A model generated the notes under the pieces. The model was not told the origin of the DNA. It saw nothing but the letters and a program-made list of their open reading frames with translations, and searched no databases. DNA of 9,157 nt from an uncultured Alphaproteobacteria bacterium. Lineage in GTDB: Bacteria > Pseudomonadota > Alphaproteobacteria > Minwuiales > Minwuiaceae. Numbering within the stretch: the stretch's first letter is position 1; each line of letters begins with the position of its first letter. Location: assembly GCA_913064755.1 (NCBI GenBank), contig CAJYBQ010000088.1, positions 1 through 9,157 of the forward strand, read 5' to 3'. The position numbers and the translations under genes were made by a program. Positions 1 through 8,312 of the stretch are shown piece by piece.

Positions 1-45
1 CGCGCTTCACCCTGTTCTCCCGGATGTTGAGACCCTCCACCGTCC

Positions 46-67
46 GACGGTGTCCACGGACACCGTC
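46..67 (-). terminator. Hairpin downstream of ftsH, possible transcript end
   Basis: GACGGTGTC (46-54) and GACACCGTC (59-67) form a perfect 9-bp stem with a 4-nt loop (CACG on the plus strand), 15 nt beyond the ftsH stop. No T-run follows on the minus strand, so it may instead stabilise the mRNA end or work with Rho. The rest of positions 1-82 shows no gene. Confidence 0.45.
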
Positions 68-82
68 TTCGGATGGCGCATG

Positions 83-2023
<1,941 letters not shown>

Positions 2024-2032
2024 CTGTCCGAT

Positions 2033-2038
2033 GTCCTT
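2033..2038 (-). promoter_or_regulatory. ftsH ribosome binding site that selects a TTG start
   Basis: AAGGAC on the minus strand lies 9 nt before TTG at 2023. It supports the TTG that begins the sequence APFGRNIAFW, which matches the start of family members. Confidence 0.6.
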
Positions 2039-2147
2039 GAACTCATGGTGATCTGCCTGGGCAAATCTGGAACGTCTCTGAAAGTTATCTCTAGCGCCGC
2101 AAGGACTCCACCGCAATCCGATCGCGCCCTATGGATCAGATAGTCCC

Positions 2148-2180
2148 GTTTCGCGACAGCACAAGCCGGGATCGCGAAAC
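2148..2180. repeat. Perfect 9-bp dyad between tilS and ftsH
   Basis: GTTTCGCGA (2148-2156) and TCGCGAAAC (2172-2180) are exact reverse complements separated by 15 nt. The repeat starts 4 nt after the tilS stop. In RNA it could form a hairpin with a 15-nt loop, but there is no T-run on the minus side, so it is a poor intrinsic terminator. As DNA, the 24-nt centre spacing would suit a dimeric regulator. Both readings are inference. Confidence 0.5.
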
Positions 2181-2184
2181 AGTT

Positions 2185-3390
2185 TCACGACGACAGCAGA
2201 TGGAGCGGCCTTGCCTGCACGTTCACGGCCCCCGGCAAGGTGACGGGGCCGGTCAACGGGCAGCCCAGCAGGTCATGTTTCATGTACAGGCAGGGCAGCA
2301 GGGCATCCCCGTCCCTGCCCGGCCCAACGGACAGCGGCTCGACGATCCGCGCGGAGGCCTGCAACCGGAATCGCCCGTCCCAGTCCAGCACCCGCGCGTT
2401 CGCGGGCCAGTCCAGCCGCGGCAGGTTTCGCTGTTCGCGGATGATCCGGATATCGCTGGCCGTCTGCCGCACGACCGCATGGCCGAGGCTCAGGTTGCAC
2501 GCGCCCTCCGGATCCATTCGGGCCAGGGCGCGCTCCGCCGCTGAAAGGCCCGGTTCGACACCGCCAGCCTGTGTCACGGCACGAACCAGCAGCCGCAGCC
2601 TGATTTCCTCCGGCACCGCCCGGAATGCGGCAATGTCCATGCGGACCCCGCCGGCGGTGTCGGACCGCGCATGCATCTGCCAGGTCTCTTCCGCCATCCG
2701 CGCCAATGCGTCGGCTGCCCGTGCCGCGCGCCGACCGAGCTGCCGCAACCGCGCGGCGTGACGTGCGGGGGCAGGATGCTGTGCCAGTGCCGCGTTCACC
2801 CGGTTGCGTTCGTGCCTGGGGTCGCGGTTGCTGGGATCATCCTCCCAGGCCATCCCCTGCTGCACCAGGAACGCGGCCAGACTGGTCTTGGGCGTGTCCA
2901 GCAGGGGCCGGAACAGCCGGATGCCCTCCCGCTGCCGAACACGGAGCATCGCGGCCAGCCCGTCGATGCCGCTGCCGTGGTCGATGCGCATCGCCACCGT
3001 CGCGGCCTGGTCGTCGCCGTGGTGCCCGAGGAACAGGCTGGTGTGATCATGGGTCCTGCACCAGTCCAGCATCAGCCCGTAGCGCGCATCGCGCGCCGCA
3101 GCCTGGATGCCGGTACCGGGCTTGACGCCGCTCCATCTCAGGATCCGGGCCGGAATGCCCGCGGCCTCCAGCCGTGCCGCAACCCGCCCCGCCTCGGCAT
3201 CAGAGCCGGTGCGCAGCCCGTGATCGACGATCAAGGCCGTCAGGTCCCTGCCCGATCCCGCCGCCCAGTCCCGGACCAGCAGTGCCAGCGCGGTACTGTC
3301 GGGACCGCCGGAAACCGCCACCGCGATTGCCTGGCCGGGGTCCGGCAATGTCCGCATCGCCTGGTCGAATTGCGCGGCAAGCTCGGTCAT
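2185..3390 (-). CDS. tilS: TilS, tRNA(Ile)-lysidine synthase
   Basis: TilS ligates lysine to C34 of tRNA-Ile(CAU) using ATP, changing its decoding from AUG to AUA; it is cytoplasmic and essential in most bacteria. The 401-aa protein has the N-type ATP-pyrophosphatase P-loop SGGPDS at 27-32, then VDHGLR (55-60), GIQAAARDARYG (94-105), GHHGDDQAAT (122-131) and WEDDPSNRDPRHERNRVN (182-199), all in family order. The usual DDQ-x-E-T is DDQ-A-A-T here, so a commonly conserved Glu is Ala. The C-terminal half is Arg/Ala-rich and matches the tRNA-binding region only loosely. The ATG at 3390 lies 4 nt after the cpoB stop, and no strong Shine-Dalgarno is near, which suggests translational coupling. A 35-residue upstream extension exists but overlaps cpoB and lacks family sequence. 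Confidence 0.95.
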   Translation of the reverse strand: MTELAAQFDQAMRTLPDPGQAIAVAVSGGPDSTALALLVRDWAAGSGRDLTALIVDHGLRTGSDAEAGRVAARLEAAGIPARILRWSGVKPGTGIQAAARDARYGLMLDWCRTHDHTSLFLGHHGDDQAATVAMRIDHGSGIDGLAAMLRVRQREGIRLFRPLLDTPKTSLAAFLVQQGMAWEDDPSNRDPRHERNRVNAALAQHPAPARHAARLRQLGRRAARAADALARMAEETWQMHARSDTAGGVRMDIAAFRAVPEEIRLRLLVRAVTQAGGVEPGLSAAERALARMDPEGACNLSLGHAVVRQTASDIRIIREQRNLPRLDWPANARVLDWDGRFRLQASARIVEPLSVGPGRDGDALLPCLYMKHDLLGCPLTGPVTLPGAVNVQARPLHLLSS

Positions 3391-3394
3391 GCGA

Positions 3395-4483
3395 TCAGCA
3401 GCCCGCCTTCTCCCGCTCCCGCTGCATGCGGCGCTTGATGCTGCTTGCCGCGGTCGGGTAACGGTCGGAGAGTTCATTGAAGACCGCGCAGGCATCGGGC
3501 TTCTGATCCAGGATCACCAGCGTGATGCCGAGTTTCAGCAGATTGTCCGGTGCCTTGGTGCTGGTCCGATACTTCTGGTAGCCGGTCAGGAATGCCGATG
3601 CCGCAGCCTCGAAATCCTGTCTGACGTAATGGCTCTCGCCCAGCCAGTACTGCGCATTGCCGGCAAGTTCGTGTTCGGGATGCTGCGCCAGGAAGGCGTT
3701 GAACGCCTGCTCGGCCTCTTCGAACCGCTTCGCCTGCAACAGGCCGAAGGCCTGGATATAGGCGTCACGCGGTTCTCCCGAAGGCAGGGCCTGATTGATC
3801 GGTGCGCCGGGCGCCTGGCTGCCTGCCTGTGCGGCCGGTGCCACCGCGACACGGGTGCCGCCGCTGCCGGTCTGGGTTGCTGCGGCCGGGGGTACGGTCT
3901 GCACCGATACACCCGTCCCTGCCGGGGCGTTGCCCTGCGGCAGACGCGCGACATCCTCGGGCGAGACCTGCCCGAGAACACGCGTACCCTGCGGGATTGC
4001 GCCCTGCCCGTTGGCCACTTCCGGGCCAATACCGGTTGCAGTCCCGGTCCCACTGTCAGCACCCTGCGCTGGTGCCGCGGCCATGTTGCGTTCTATGGAT
4101 GTCAGGCGGAAATCGACGTCTTCCACCAGCTTGGTCATGCGGCTGTCGATGCGGCGCAGCTTGAAGTCCATTTCCTCGATGCGGTTCGTCAGGTTCCGCA
4201 TCTCCTGCTCCAGCGCGCTGATCTTGACGGTCAGACCCGCCGCATCCGCCCGTTCCGACACGTTGTCGGGCGCGGAGCCGGAAACCTCGGCCGCCGGTTC
4301 CACGGGCAGCGGACGCCCGCCAAGGACATGCGCCTTGAGATCGTTCACCGATCGTTCAAGGCGCTGCACCCGGTCGTTCAGCGGCGCGATGTCCTGCGCC
4401 ATGACGGCTGACGCAGCCGGAACCAGAAGGCCGATCGCTGCCCCAAGTGAAGCAACCCTGACGAGACGGTACATTGCAAACAT
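3395..4483 (-). CDS. cpoB: CpoB (YbgF), Tol-Pal-associated cell division coordinator
   Basis: CpoB is periplasmic and links Tol-Pal activity to PBP1B-dependent septal wall synthesis in E. coli. The 362-aa protein, longer than the ~260 aa of E. coli, has a signal peptide (core VASLGAAIGLLVPAASA, cleavage near Ala29). Heptad-rich coiled-coil segments follow at ~31-55 (LNDRVQRLERSVNDLKAHVL) and ~80-130 (ISALEQEMRNLTNRIEEMDF and on). A low-complexity Ala/Gly/Pro/Gln linker runs from ~130 to 240. C-terminal TPR repeats include RDAYIQAFGLLQAKRFEEAE, AQYWLGESHYVRQDFEAA and NLLKLGITLVILDQKPDACA. The extra length lies mainly in the linker. Upstream in-frame codons back to 4567 read into a basic, non-signal sequence and were excluded. 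The gene ends 4 nt before tilS, so the two are probably co-transcribed. Confidence 0.93.
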   Translation of the reverse strand: MFAMYRLVRVASLGAAIGLLVPAASAVMAQDIAPLNDRVQRLERSVNDLKAHVLGGRPLPVEPAAEVSGSAPDNVSERADAAGLTVKISALEQEMRNLTNRIEEMDFKLRRIDSRMTKLVEDVDFRLTSIERNMAAAPAQGADSGTGTATGIGPEVANGQGAIPQGTRVLGQVSPEDVARLPQGNAPAGTGVSVQTVPPAAATQTGSGGTRVAVAPAAQAGSQAPGAPINQALPSGEPRDAYIQAFGLLQAKRFEEAEQAFNAFLAQHPEHELAGNAQYWLGESHYVRQDFEAAASAFLTGYQKYRTSTKAPDNLLKLGITLVILDQKPDACAVFNELSDRYPTAASSIKRRMQREREKAGC

Positions 4484-4489
4484 CGAAAT

Positions 4490-4494
4490 CTCCC
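4490..4494 (-). promoter_or_regulatory. cpoB ribosome binding site that selects the first ATG
   Basis: GGGAG on the minus strand lies 6 nt before the ATG at 4483 but 15 nt before the second in-frame ATG at 4474. It therefore favours the upstream start. Confidence 0.5.
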
Positions 4495-4521
4495 GCACCC
4501 GGTGAAACCACGCCTTCAAGT

Positions 4522-4537
4522 GTCGCAGAAATGCGAC
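4522..4537. repeat. Short hairpin upstream of cpoB
   Basis: GTCGCA (4522-4527) and TGCGAC (4532-4537) form a perfect 6-bp stem around a GAAA loop, as read on the plus strand. It lies between the pal terminator and the cpoB start. It could shape the cpoB leader or be an operator half-site pair. It is short enough to be chance. Confidence 0.35.
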
Positions 4538-4562
4538 GAAAATGCGGACCATCGTCCTGAAA

Positions 4563-4609
4563 CGCAAATCGCCTGCCGCTGTTCCGGTGAACAGCGGCAG
4601 GCGAATGCG
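4563..4609 (-). terminator. Strong hairpin downstream of pal, probable intrinsic terminator
   Basis: A perfect inverted repeat has arms CGCCTGCCGCTGTT (4570-4583) and AACAGCGGCAGGCG (4590-4603). Adding the t4569-a4604 and c4584-g4589 pairs gives a 16-bp stem with a CGGT tetraloop. Four more pairs (4563-4566 with 4606-4609) follow past a small internal loop. On the minus strand the stem is followed by ATTTGCGTTTC, a broken T-rich stretch, so it probably ends pal transcription at least partly. The plus-strand flank has no T-run. Confidence 0.7.
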
Positions 4610-4683
4610 ATCACATGATCAACGGATCATGGATCAAAGGTCCTCTCGGCATCAGACCGTCGGTTCGGTCTGCGCCTGCCCCG

Positions 4684-5232
4684 TCAATTGACGATGACGG
4701 TGACCGCGCGGCGGTTCTGGGCCCAGCTGCTTTCGTTGTGACCCAGTGCAACCGGGCGCTCCTTGCCATAGGAAATCGTCGTGATGCGCGACGGTGCGAT
4801 CCCCAGGCTGACCAGGAATTCCTTGGCGGAATTGGCACGGCGTTCGCCCAGGCCCAGGTTGTATTCACGGGTCCCACGCTCGTCCGCATGGCCTTCCAGC
4901 ACAACGGTCTTGGCGGGGAAACGGGCCAGGTAGGCGGCCTGGCGACGCAGCACGGACTGGGCATCGGTGGACAGGTCGTGGCGGTCGAACGCGAAGAACA
5001 CCCGATCACCAACGTTCAGCACGAAGTGTTCCTGCGAACCTTCCTTCGGGCCGGAAGGCGCGGCAACGACCTTCGGAGCGGGTGCCGGGGCCGGGGCCGG
5101 GGCAGCAGCCTGCGTGGCGCCACCCGAACCTGCGTCGGAGGCATCGGTTGCCGGCGGCTCATCGGCACAGGCGGCGAGAAGAACCATTGCGGCAACCATG
5201 CTGCCAGCCTTGATCAGAAACCCGTGAGGCAT
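4684..5232 (-). CDS. pal: Pal, peptidoglycan-associated outer-membrane lipoprotein
   Basis: Pal is 182 aa and anchors the outer membrane to peptidoglycan; it also binds TolB. The signal peptide ends in the lipobox LAAC (Cys22), and Ala at +2 predicts outer-membrane localisation. Residues ~39-60 are an Ala-Pro linker that includes a short AP repeat encoded by GCCGGGG-like units on the plus strand. Residues ~70-182 form an OmpA-like domain: VFFAFDRHDLS, then LEGHADERGTREYNLGLGERRA, then TTISYGKERPVA and the terminal NRRAVTVIVN. Asp117 and Arg132 have the 15-residue spacing of the diaminopimelate-binding pair of OmpA/Pal. The start at 5232 puts the signal peptide at the N-terminus and has AAGGAG 10 nt upstream. 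A longer in-frame extension to 5364 exists but is Arg-rich and implausible. A strong hairpin follows the gene. Confidence 0.97.
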   Translation of the reverse strand: MPHGFLIKAGSMVAAMVLLAACADEPPATDASDAGSGGATQAAAPAPAPAPAPKVVAAPSGPKEGSQEHFVLNVGDRVFFAFDRHDLSTDAQSVLRRQAAYLARFPAKTVVLEGHADERGTREYNLGLGERRANSAKEFLVSLGIAPSRITTISYGKERPVALGHNESSWAQNRRAVTVIVN

Positions 5233-5432
5233 GATGAAGAAGCTCCTTGCTGCGCCGTTTTCCCCTCGGAGTTCACGGCCCCTGCGGAAACGACTGAGTG
5301 TTGATCTGCGGTAACAAGAAAAGCGCCTGAAAAGCACAACCCTGTCACCTTGATCTTCGTCCATATCATCCGGGCGGCTGAATCGGAACTGCGCATTGTG
5401 TCATGGATGTGACCTTTTCCAGAAGCCGGTGC
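5233..5432 (-). other. tolB-pal intergenic spacer (200 nt), possible pal promoter region
   Basis: This non-coding spacer is unusually long for a cluster whose upstream genes overlap. It is less GC-rich than its surroundings. It ends in AAGGAG (5248-5243), 10 nt before the pal ATG. A pal promoter is plausible: a TTGTGC box followed 17 nt later by TGTTAC is a weak sigma-70-like candidate. No clear terminator hairpin follows tolB. A small open frame crosses the spacer into pal (5396-5214) but shows no family features. Confidence 0.35.
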
Positions 5433-6776
5433 CTATTCCTCCAGCGGCGTGAGCGGTGACCACGCCGGATCAGAGGCATCCAGGGGGGTCGAGACCTCCC
5501 GCAGATTCTGCCCCGTGAGGTCAACCGACCAGAGGCGCACGGAGCCACCACGGCCATTGTCATCACCCGGTACCTGGCGGAAGAACATCAGCACACGCCC
5601 GTTCGGGGACCATGTCGGCCCCTCGTCCAGGTAGCTCTCGGTCAGGATCCGCTCTCCCGTCCCGTCCGGCCGAATGACGCCGATGAAGAATCGGCGGTTC
5701 AACAGTTTCGTGAACGCGATCAGGTCACCGCGCGGCGACCAGACGGGGGTCGCGTAGCGTCCCTCGCCAAAGCTGATCCGCTGCACGTTCGAACCGTCGG
5801 CATCCATGGTGTAGATCTGCTGGGTGCCGGAACGGTCCGAATTGAACGTCATGCGATCACCGTCCGGGGCATAGCTGGGCGAGGTGTCGATCGCCAGGTG
5901 CCGGGTCAGCCGTGCCGTGACACGGGTGCGCAGGTCCATGACATAGATGTCGGAATTGCCGTTCCGCGCCATCGAGATCACCACCTTCTCGCCATCGGGG
6001 GAGAAACGCGGCGCGTAGGTCATGCCGGGGAAATCGCCCAGGATCTCCTGCTGCCCGGTGTCGATGTCATACAGGTAGACCCGCGGCTGGTTGCCGACGT
6101 AGGACATGTAGGTGACGACCTGCTGCGTGGGGGAGAAACGCGGGGTCAGCACCAGGTTGCGACCGTCCGTCAGGTCACGGTGATTGGCCGAATCCTGGTC
6201 CATGATCGCCAGCCGCTTCACCCTGCGGTCCGGCGGACCGGATTCCGCGATATAGACCACGCGCGTATCGAAATAGCCTTCCTCGCCGGTCAGACGCTTG
6301 TAGATCGCGTCGGAGATGATGTGGCCGATCCGGCGCGCGTTCTCCGGCGTGGTGCGGAAGACCAGTCCCGTCAGCTGGCTGCCACCGAAGACATCCCAGA
6401 GGCGAAATTCAGTACGCAACTGGCCATCGCTCTCGATCCGGACGTTGCCGGTGGCCAGGGCCTGGGCATCCAGCGGCCGCCAGTTGGTGAAATTGGGGCG
6501 CACAAGCACGTCCTCCGGCCCCTCGAGATAGGCGGCGGGATTGATCAGGCGAAAGATGCTGGTGCGGGACAGGTTGCCGCGCACGACCTCGGCGATCTCG
6601 CGCCCGAGTTCGCGCGTCGTCTGCGTTTCGCCGTGCAGGTCCGTGACCGCGACCGGCAGTGGATCGATGGAGGCGCTGGTGATGTCGATCCGCAGCTGTG
6701 CCTGCGCGGGGGCGAGTGCGCCGAACAGCAGCGCAAGGCAGAGCAGCATTGGACTCACCGGATTGAGGTGCTTCAT
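5433..6776 (-). CDS. tolB: TolB, periplasmic beta-propeller of the Tol-Pal system
   Basis: TolB is a soluble periplasmic protein that switches between binding TolA and Pal. The 447-aa precursor is close to the usual ~430-450. It has a Sec signal peptide with core MLLCLALLFGALAP and probable cleavage after APAQA (Ala26). The mature N-terminus QLRIDITS corresponds to the strand that docks with TolA in characterised TolBs. Residues up to ~170 form the alpha/beta N-terminal domain (LREIAEVV-like helix, NFTNWRPLDAQALATG). The rest is a propeller of PD40/WD-like repeats, each with an SPxG-type turn: RFSPTQQ, RFSPDGEK, SYAPDGDR, VWSPRGD, TWSPNGR and AWSP. The ATG overlaps the preceding lipoprotein stop (ATGA), with AAGGA about 12 nt upstream. 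The stop is TAG. The next gene, pal, begins 200 nt later. Confidence 0.97.
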   Translation of the reverse strand: MKHLNPVSPMLLCLALLFGALAPAQAQLRIDITSASIDPLPVAVTDLHGETQTTRELGREIAEVVRGNLSRTSIFRLINPAAYLEGPEDVLVRPNFTNWRPLDAQALATGNVRIESDGQLRTEFRLWDVFGGSQLTGLVFRTTPENARRIGHIISDAIYKRLTGEEGYFDTRVVYIAESGPPDRRVKRLAIMDQDSANHRDLTDGRNLVLTPRFSPTQQVVTYMSYVGNQPRVYLYDIDTGQQEILGDFPGMTYAPRFSPDGEKVVISMARNGNSDIYVMDLRTRVTARLTRHLAIDTSPSYAPDGDRMTFNSDRSGTQQIYTMDADGSNVQRISFGEGRYATPVWSPRGDLIAFTKLLNRRFFIGVIRPDGTGERILTESYLDEGPTWSPNGRVLMFFRQVPGDDNGRGGSVRLWSVDLTGQNLREVSTPLDASDPAWSPLTPLEE

Positions 6777-7204
6777 TTCCCGGAATCTTCCTTCAGGTTG
6801 AAACGCAGTTCTATGATGCGCCAGTCTGCGTGATCATCCGCCGACAGCGGAAAGGGCTGACTGCGCGTGATCGCCTGGCGAACACTGTCCACATAGGCCT
6901 GAACTATGGCGTCAGTTTGGCCACCGTTGTTCGCGATGCTCAACACCGGTTCATCGGCAACGGTGCCATCCGGGTTCATTTCCAGCCGCGCCGTGACGAT
7001 GATCCCCGCCGGGTCGCCGGAATACAGATCCGGCGTCCAGTGCCCCGTGACATGCGCCTTCAGCGCCTGTTCATGCGGCAGCGATGCCTCATTGGCGCCC
7101 TGCAGCCCCAATGTGCTGCACCCGGCCAGCATGATGACACCGGCAAGCAGGGCCAGGGATGTCGCGGCGCGCCTGTCGGCTTGTCCCGGACTGCAGACTG
7201 TCAT
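6773..7204 (-). CDS. Lipoprotein carrying a stand-alone TolA/TonB C-terminal-like domain
   Basis: I do not recognise a named family. The 143-aa product has a lipoprotein signal: a basic stretch (DRR), a hydrophobic core (SLALLAGVIM) and the lipobox LAGC with Cys29. Ser at +2 predicts outer-membrane sorting by Lol. After a short linker, residues 48-143 align without a gap to TolA residues 253-348. By eye about 28 of 96 positions are identical, including L..H....W.P, N.DGT, GGQ/AGQ, DS, QP.P, WR and F.LKE. I infer duplication of the TolA C-terminal domain, with its membrane anchor and linker replaced by a lipid anchor. The ATG overlaps the tolA stop and has a consensus AAGGAGG 10 nt upstream, and its TGA overlaps the tolB ATG. 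Likely partners are TolB and/or Pal. An upstream in-frame start at 7252 would bury the signal peptide, so it was not used. Confidence 0.85.
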   Translation of the reverse strand: MTVCSPGQADRRAATSLALLAGVIMLAGCSTLGLQGANEASLPHEQALKAHVTGHWTPDLYSGDPAGIIVTARLEMNPDGTVADEPVLSIANNGGQTDAIVQAYVDSVRQAITRSQPFPLSADDHADWRIIELRFNLKEDSGK

Positions 7205-8247
7205 TGGCCATAGACCTCCTTCAGCGAGAATGTGAAGACCATCTCGCGCCATTCCTCGAACTTCGCCGGTGGCATGGGCAGCGGTTGCGCCTTGTAGACC
7301 GCACGCACGGCACTGTCGGTAAAGGCCCGCACCACGCGACGGTTCTGCCCGGCGTCGAAGACCGCCACCACCTTCGGATCCTGCGCCAGCGTGCCATCCT
7401 TGTTGAGGAACAGGTGCACGTCGGCCCGCATGTCCCGAATGCCGGGCGCGCCGTGGTTCGGGCTCCAGTTGCGCGCCATGTGGCTGCGCAGCAGGTCACG
7501 CTCCGATACCGTCAGCACCTGGCTGACCCGGTTGCGCGCCGCGCCGCCCTCCCCGATGCGGATGTCGGATATCCGCCGCTCCGTCTTCTCGACCGGTGGC
7601 GTGGGCTTTTCCTTGTTCAGGCGGTCGAGCTTGGCCGACAGGCGATCGAACAGGGCTTCCTCGTTCTTCTTCGGCTTCGGCGCGGGGTCCGGCTTCACGG
7701 TTTCGGCGGGTGCCTTTGCCAGCGTTTCAGGCCGTGGTTTCGGCACCGGCGGAGGCGCGGGTTTCGCCTGCTCCACGGGCCTTGCCTCCGGCACCGGCAA
7801 TGGTTCCAGGCGCGACAGGCGCGCCACCTTCTCGTCAACCTGCCGACGCGGTGCCAGGGTGCCATCCGGTTCCAGTTCCACCACCGGGCGCGGCGCTTCC
7901 GGCGCGGGCGTTTCGGCCAGCGGCTCCGGTTCCGGCTCCGGCGAGGGCTGTGGACTTTCTGCCACGTCCGGTTCACGCGGAGCCGGCGGGGGCGGGGGTG
8001 GAGGCGGTGCCGCAGCAGGTGGCGGGCGCCTTTCCTGTTCAGGCGCACTGATCGGTTCGTCGGGGGCCGGCTCCTCCGGTTTGCCGGCGGTCTTCTGGTT
8101 CGTCTTCTCGCCCAGGTTCTCGAAGGTGACGGTAACGATGTTCTCGGCAATGACCGGGTCACGGTCACTGAAGAACGGCAGGTCGAGCACGAACGCCCCT
8201 GCCACGACCAGGTGGAAGACAACCGAGACTGTGACGGAACGTATCAC
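7201..8247 (-). CDS. tolA: TolA, inner-membrane-to-TolB/Pal energy transducer
   Basis: TolA is 348 aa and spans the periplasm from the TolQR motor to TolB and Pal. The GTG start gives an N-terminus (IRSVTVSVVFHLVVAGAFVL) with one membrane helix and the Ser8-x3-His12 pair that matches the SxxxH motor-contact motif of TolA and TonB. No strong Shine-Dalgarno is visible, so the start is chosen from this homology. Residues ~60-195 are an extended proline-rich linker with runs of Pro, Glu-Pro and Lys-Pro, more like TonB than the Lys/Ala-rich helix of enterobacterial TolA. A short charged helix (FDRLSAKLDRLNKEK) follows. Residues ~253-348 are the TolA C-terminal domain (HMARNWSP, LNKDGTLAQDPKVV, AQPLPMP, WREMVFTFSL). 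No cysteine is present. It starts 65 nt after tolR, and its stop overlaps the next gene's ATG (ATGA). Confidence 0.93.
   Translation of the reverse strand: MIRSVTVSVVFHLVVAGAFVLDLPFFSDRDPVIAENIVTVTFENLGEKTNQKTAGKPEEPAPDEPISAPEQERRPPPAAAPPPPPPPPAPREPDVAESPQPSPEPEPEPLAETPAPEAPRPVVELEPDGTLAPRRQVDEKVARLSRLEPLPVPEARPVEQAKPAPPPVPKPRPETLAKAPAETVKPDPAPKPKKNEEALFDRLSAKLDRLNKEKPTPPVEKTERRISDIRIGEGGAARNRVSQVLTVSERDLLRSHMARNWSPNHGAPGIRDMRADVHLFLNKDGTLAQDPKVVAVFDAGQNRRVVRAFTDSAVRAVYKAQPLPMPPAKFEEWREMVFTFSLKEVYGQ
7215..7221 (-). promoter_or_regulatory. Consensus ribosome binding site inside the 3' end of tolA
   Basis: On the minus strand this reads AAGGAGG, the full anti-Shine-Dalgarno complement, 10 nt before the ATG at 7204. 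It lies within the last codons of tolA. It fixes the start of the lipoprotein gene and suggests strong independent initiation in addition to coupling with tolA. Confidence 0.75.
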
Positions 8248-8312
8248 GACCTGACTTGCCTGCCCCTGTTCATGCCAATGACCAATCCTTGCCCAGGGAA
8301 CCCCGGACAGGA

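Larger units (their letters stand above)
2024..2184 (-). other. tilS-ftsH intergenic spacer
   Basis: This 161-nt spacer begins with the dyad at 2148-2180, just after the tilS stop, and ends with the ftsH ribosome binding site. ftsH is often heat-inducible, but I could not find a convincing sigma-32 or sigma-70 promoter by eye. A weak candidate is TTGCGG, 17 nt, TAGAGA in the middle of the spacer. Confidence 0.35.

Noticed and set aside
1..45. Possible start of the gene after ftsH
   Set aside because: Too short, with no recognisable coding signal on either strand.
5085..5105. GCCGGGG-type tandem units on the plus strand
   Set aside because: They simply encode the Ala-Pro linker of Pal, which is common in this family; not a separate repeat element.
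5214..5396. A 60-aa minus-strand frame between tolB and pal
   Set aside because: It has a short hydrophobic stretch but no lipobox, family motif or clear ribosome binding site, and it runs into pal in another frame.
7921..7950. Short GGCTCCGGTTCC-like repeat in tolA
   Set aside because: It encodes the Pro-Glu repeat of the TolA linker and is explained by protein composition.
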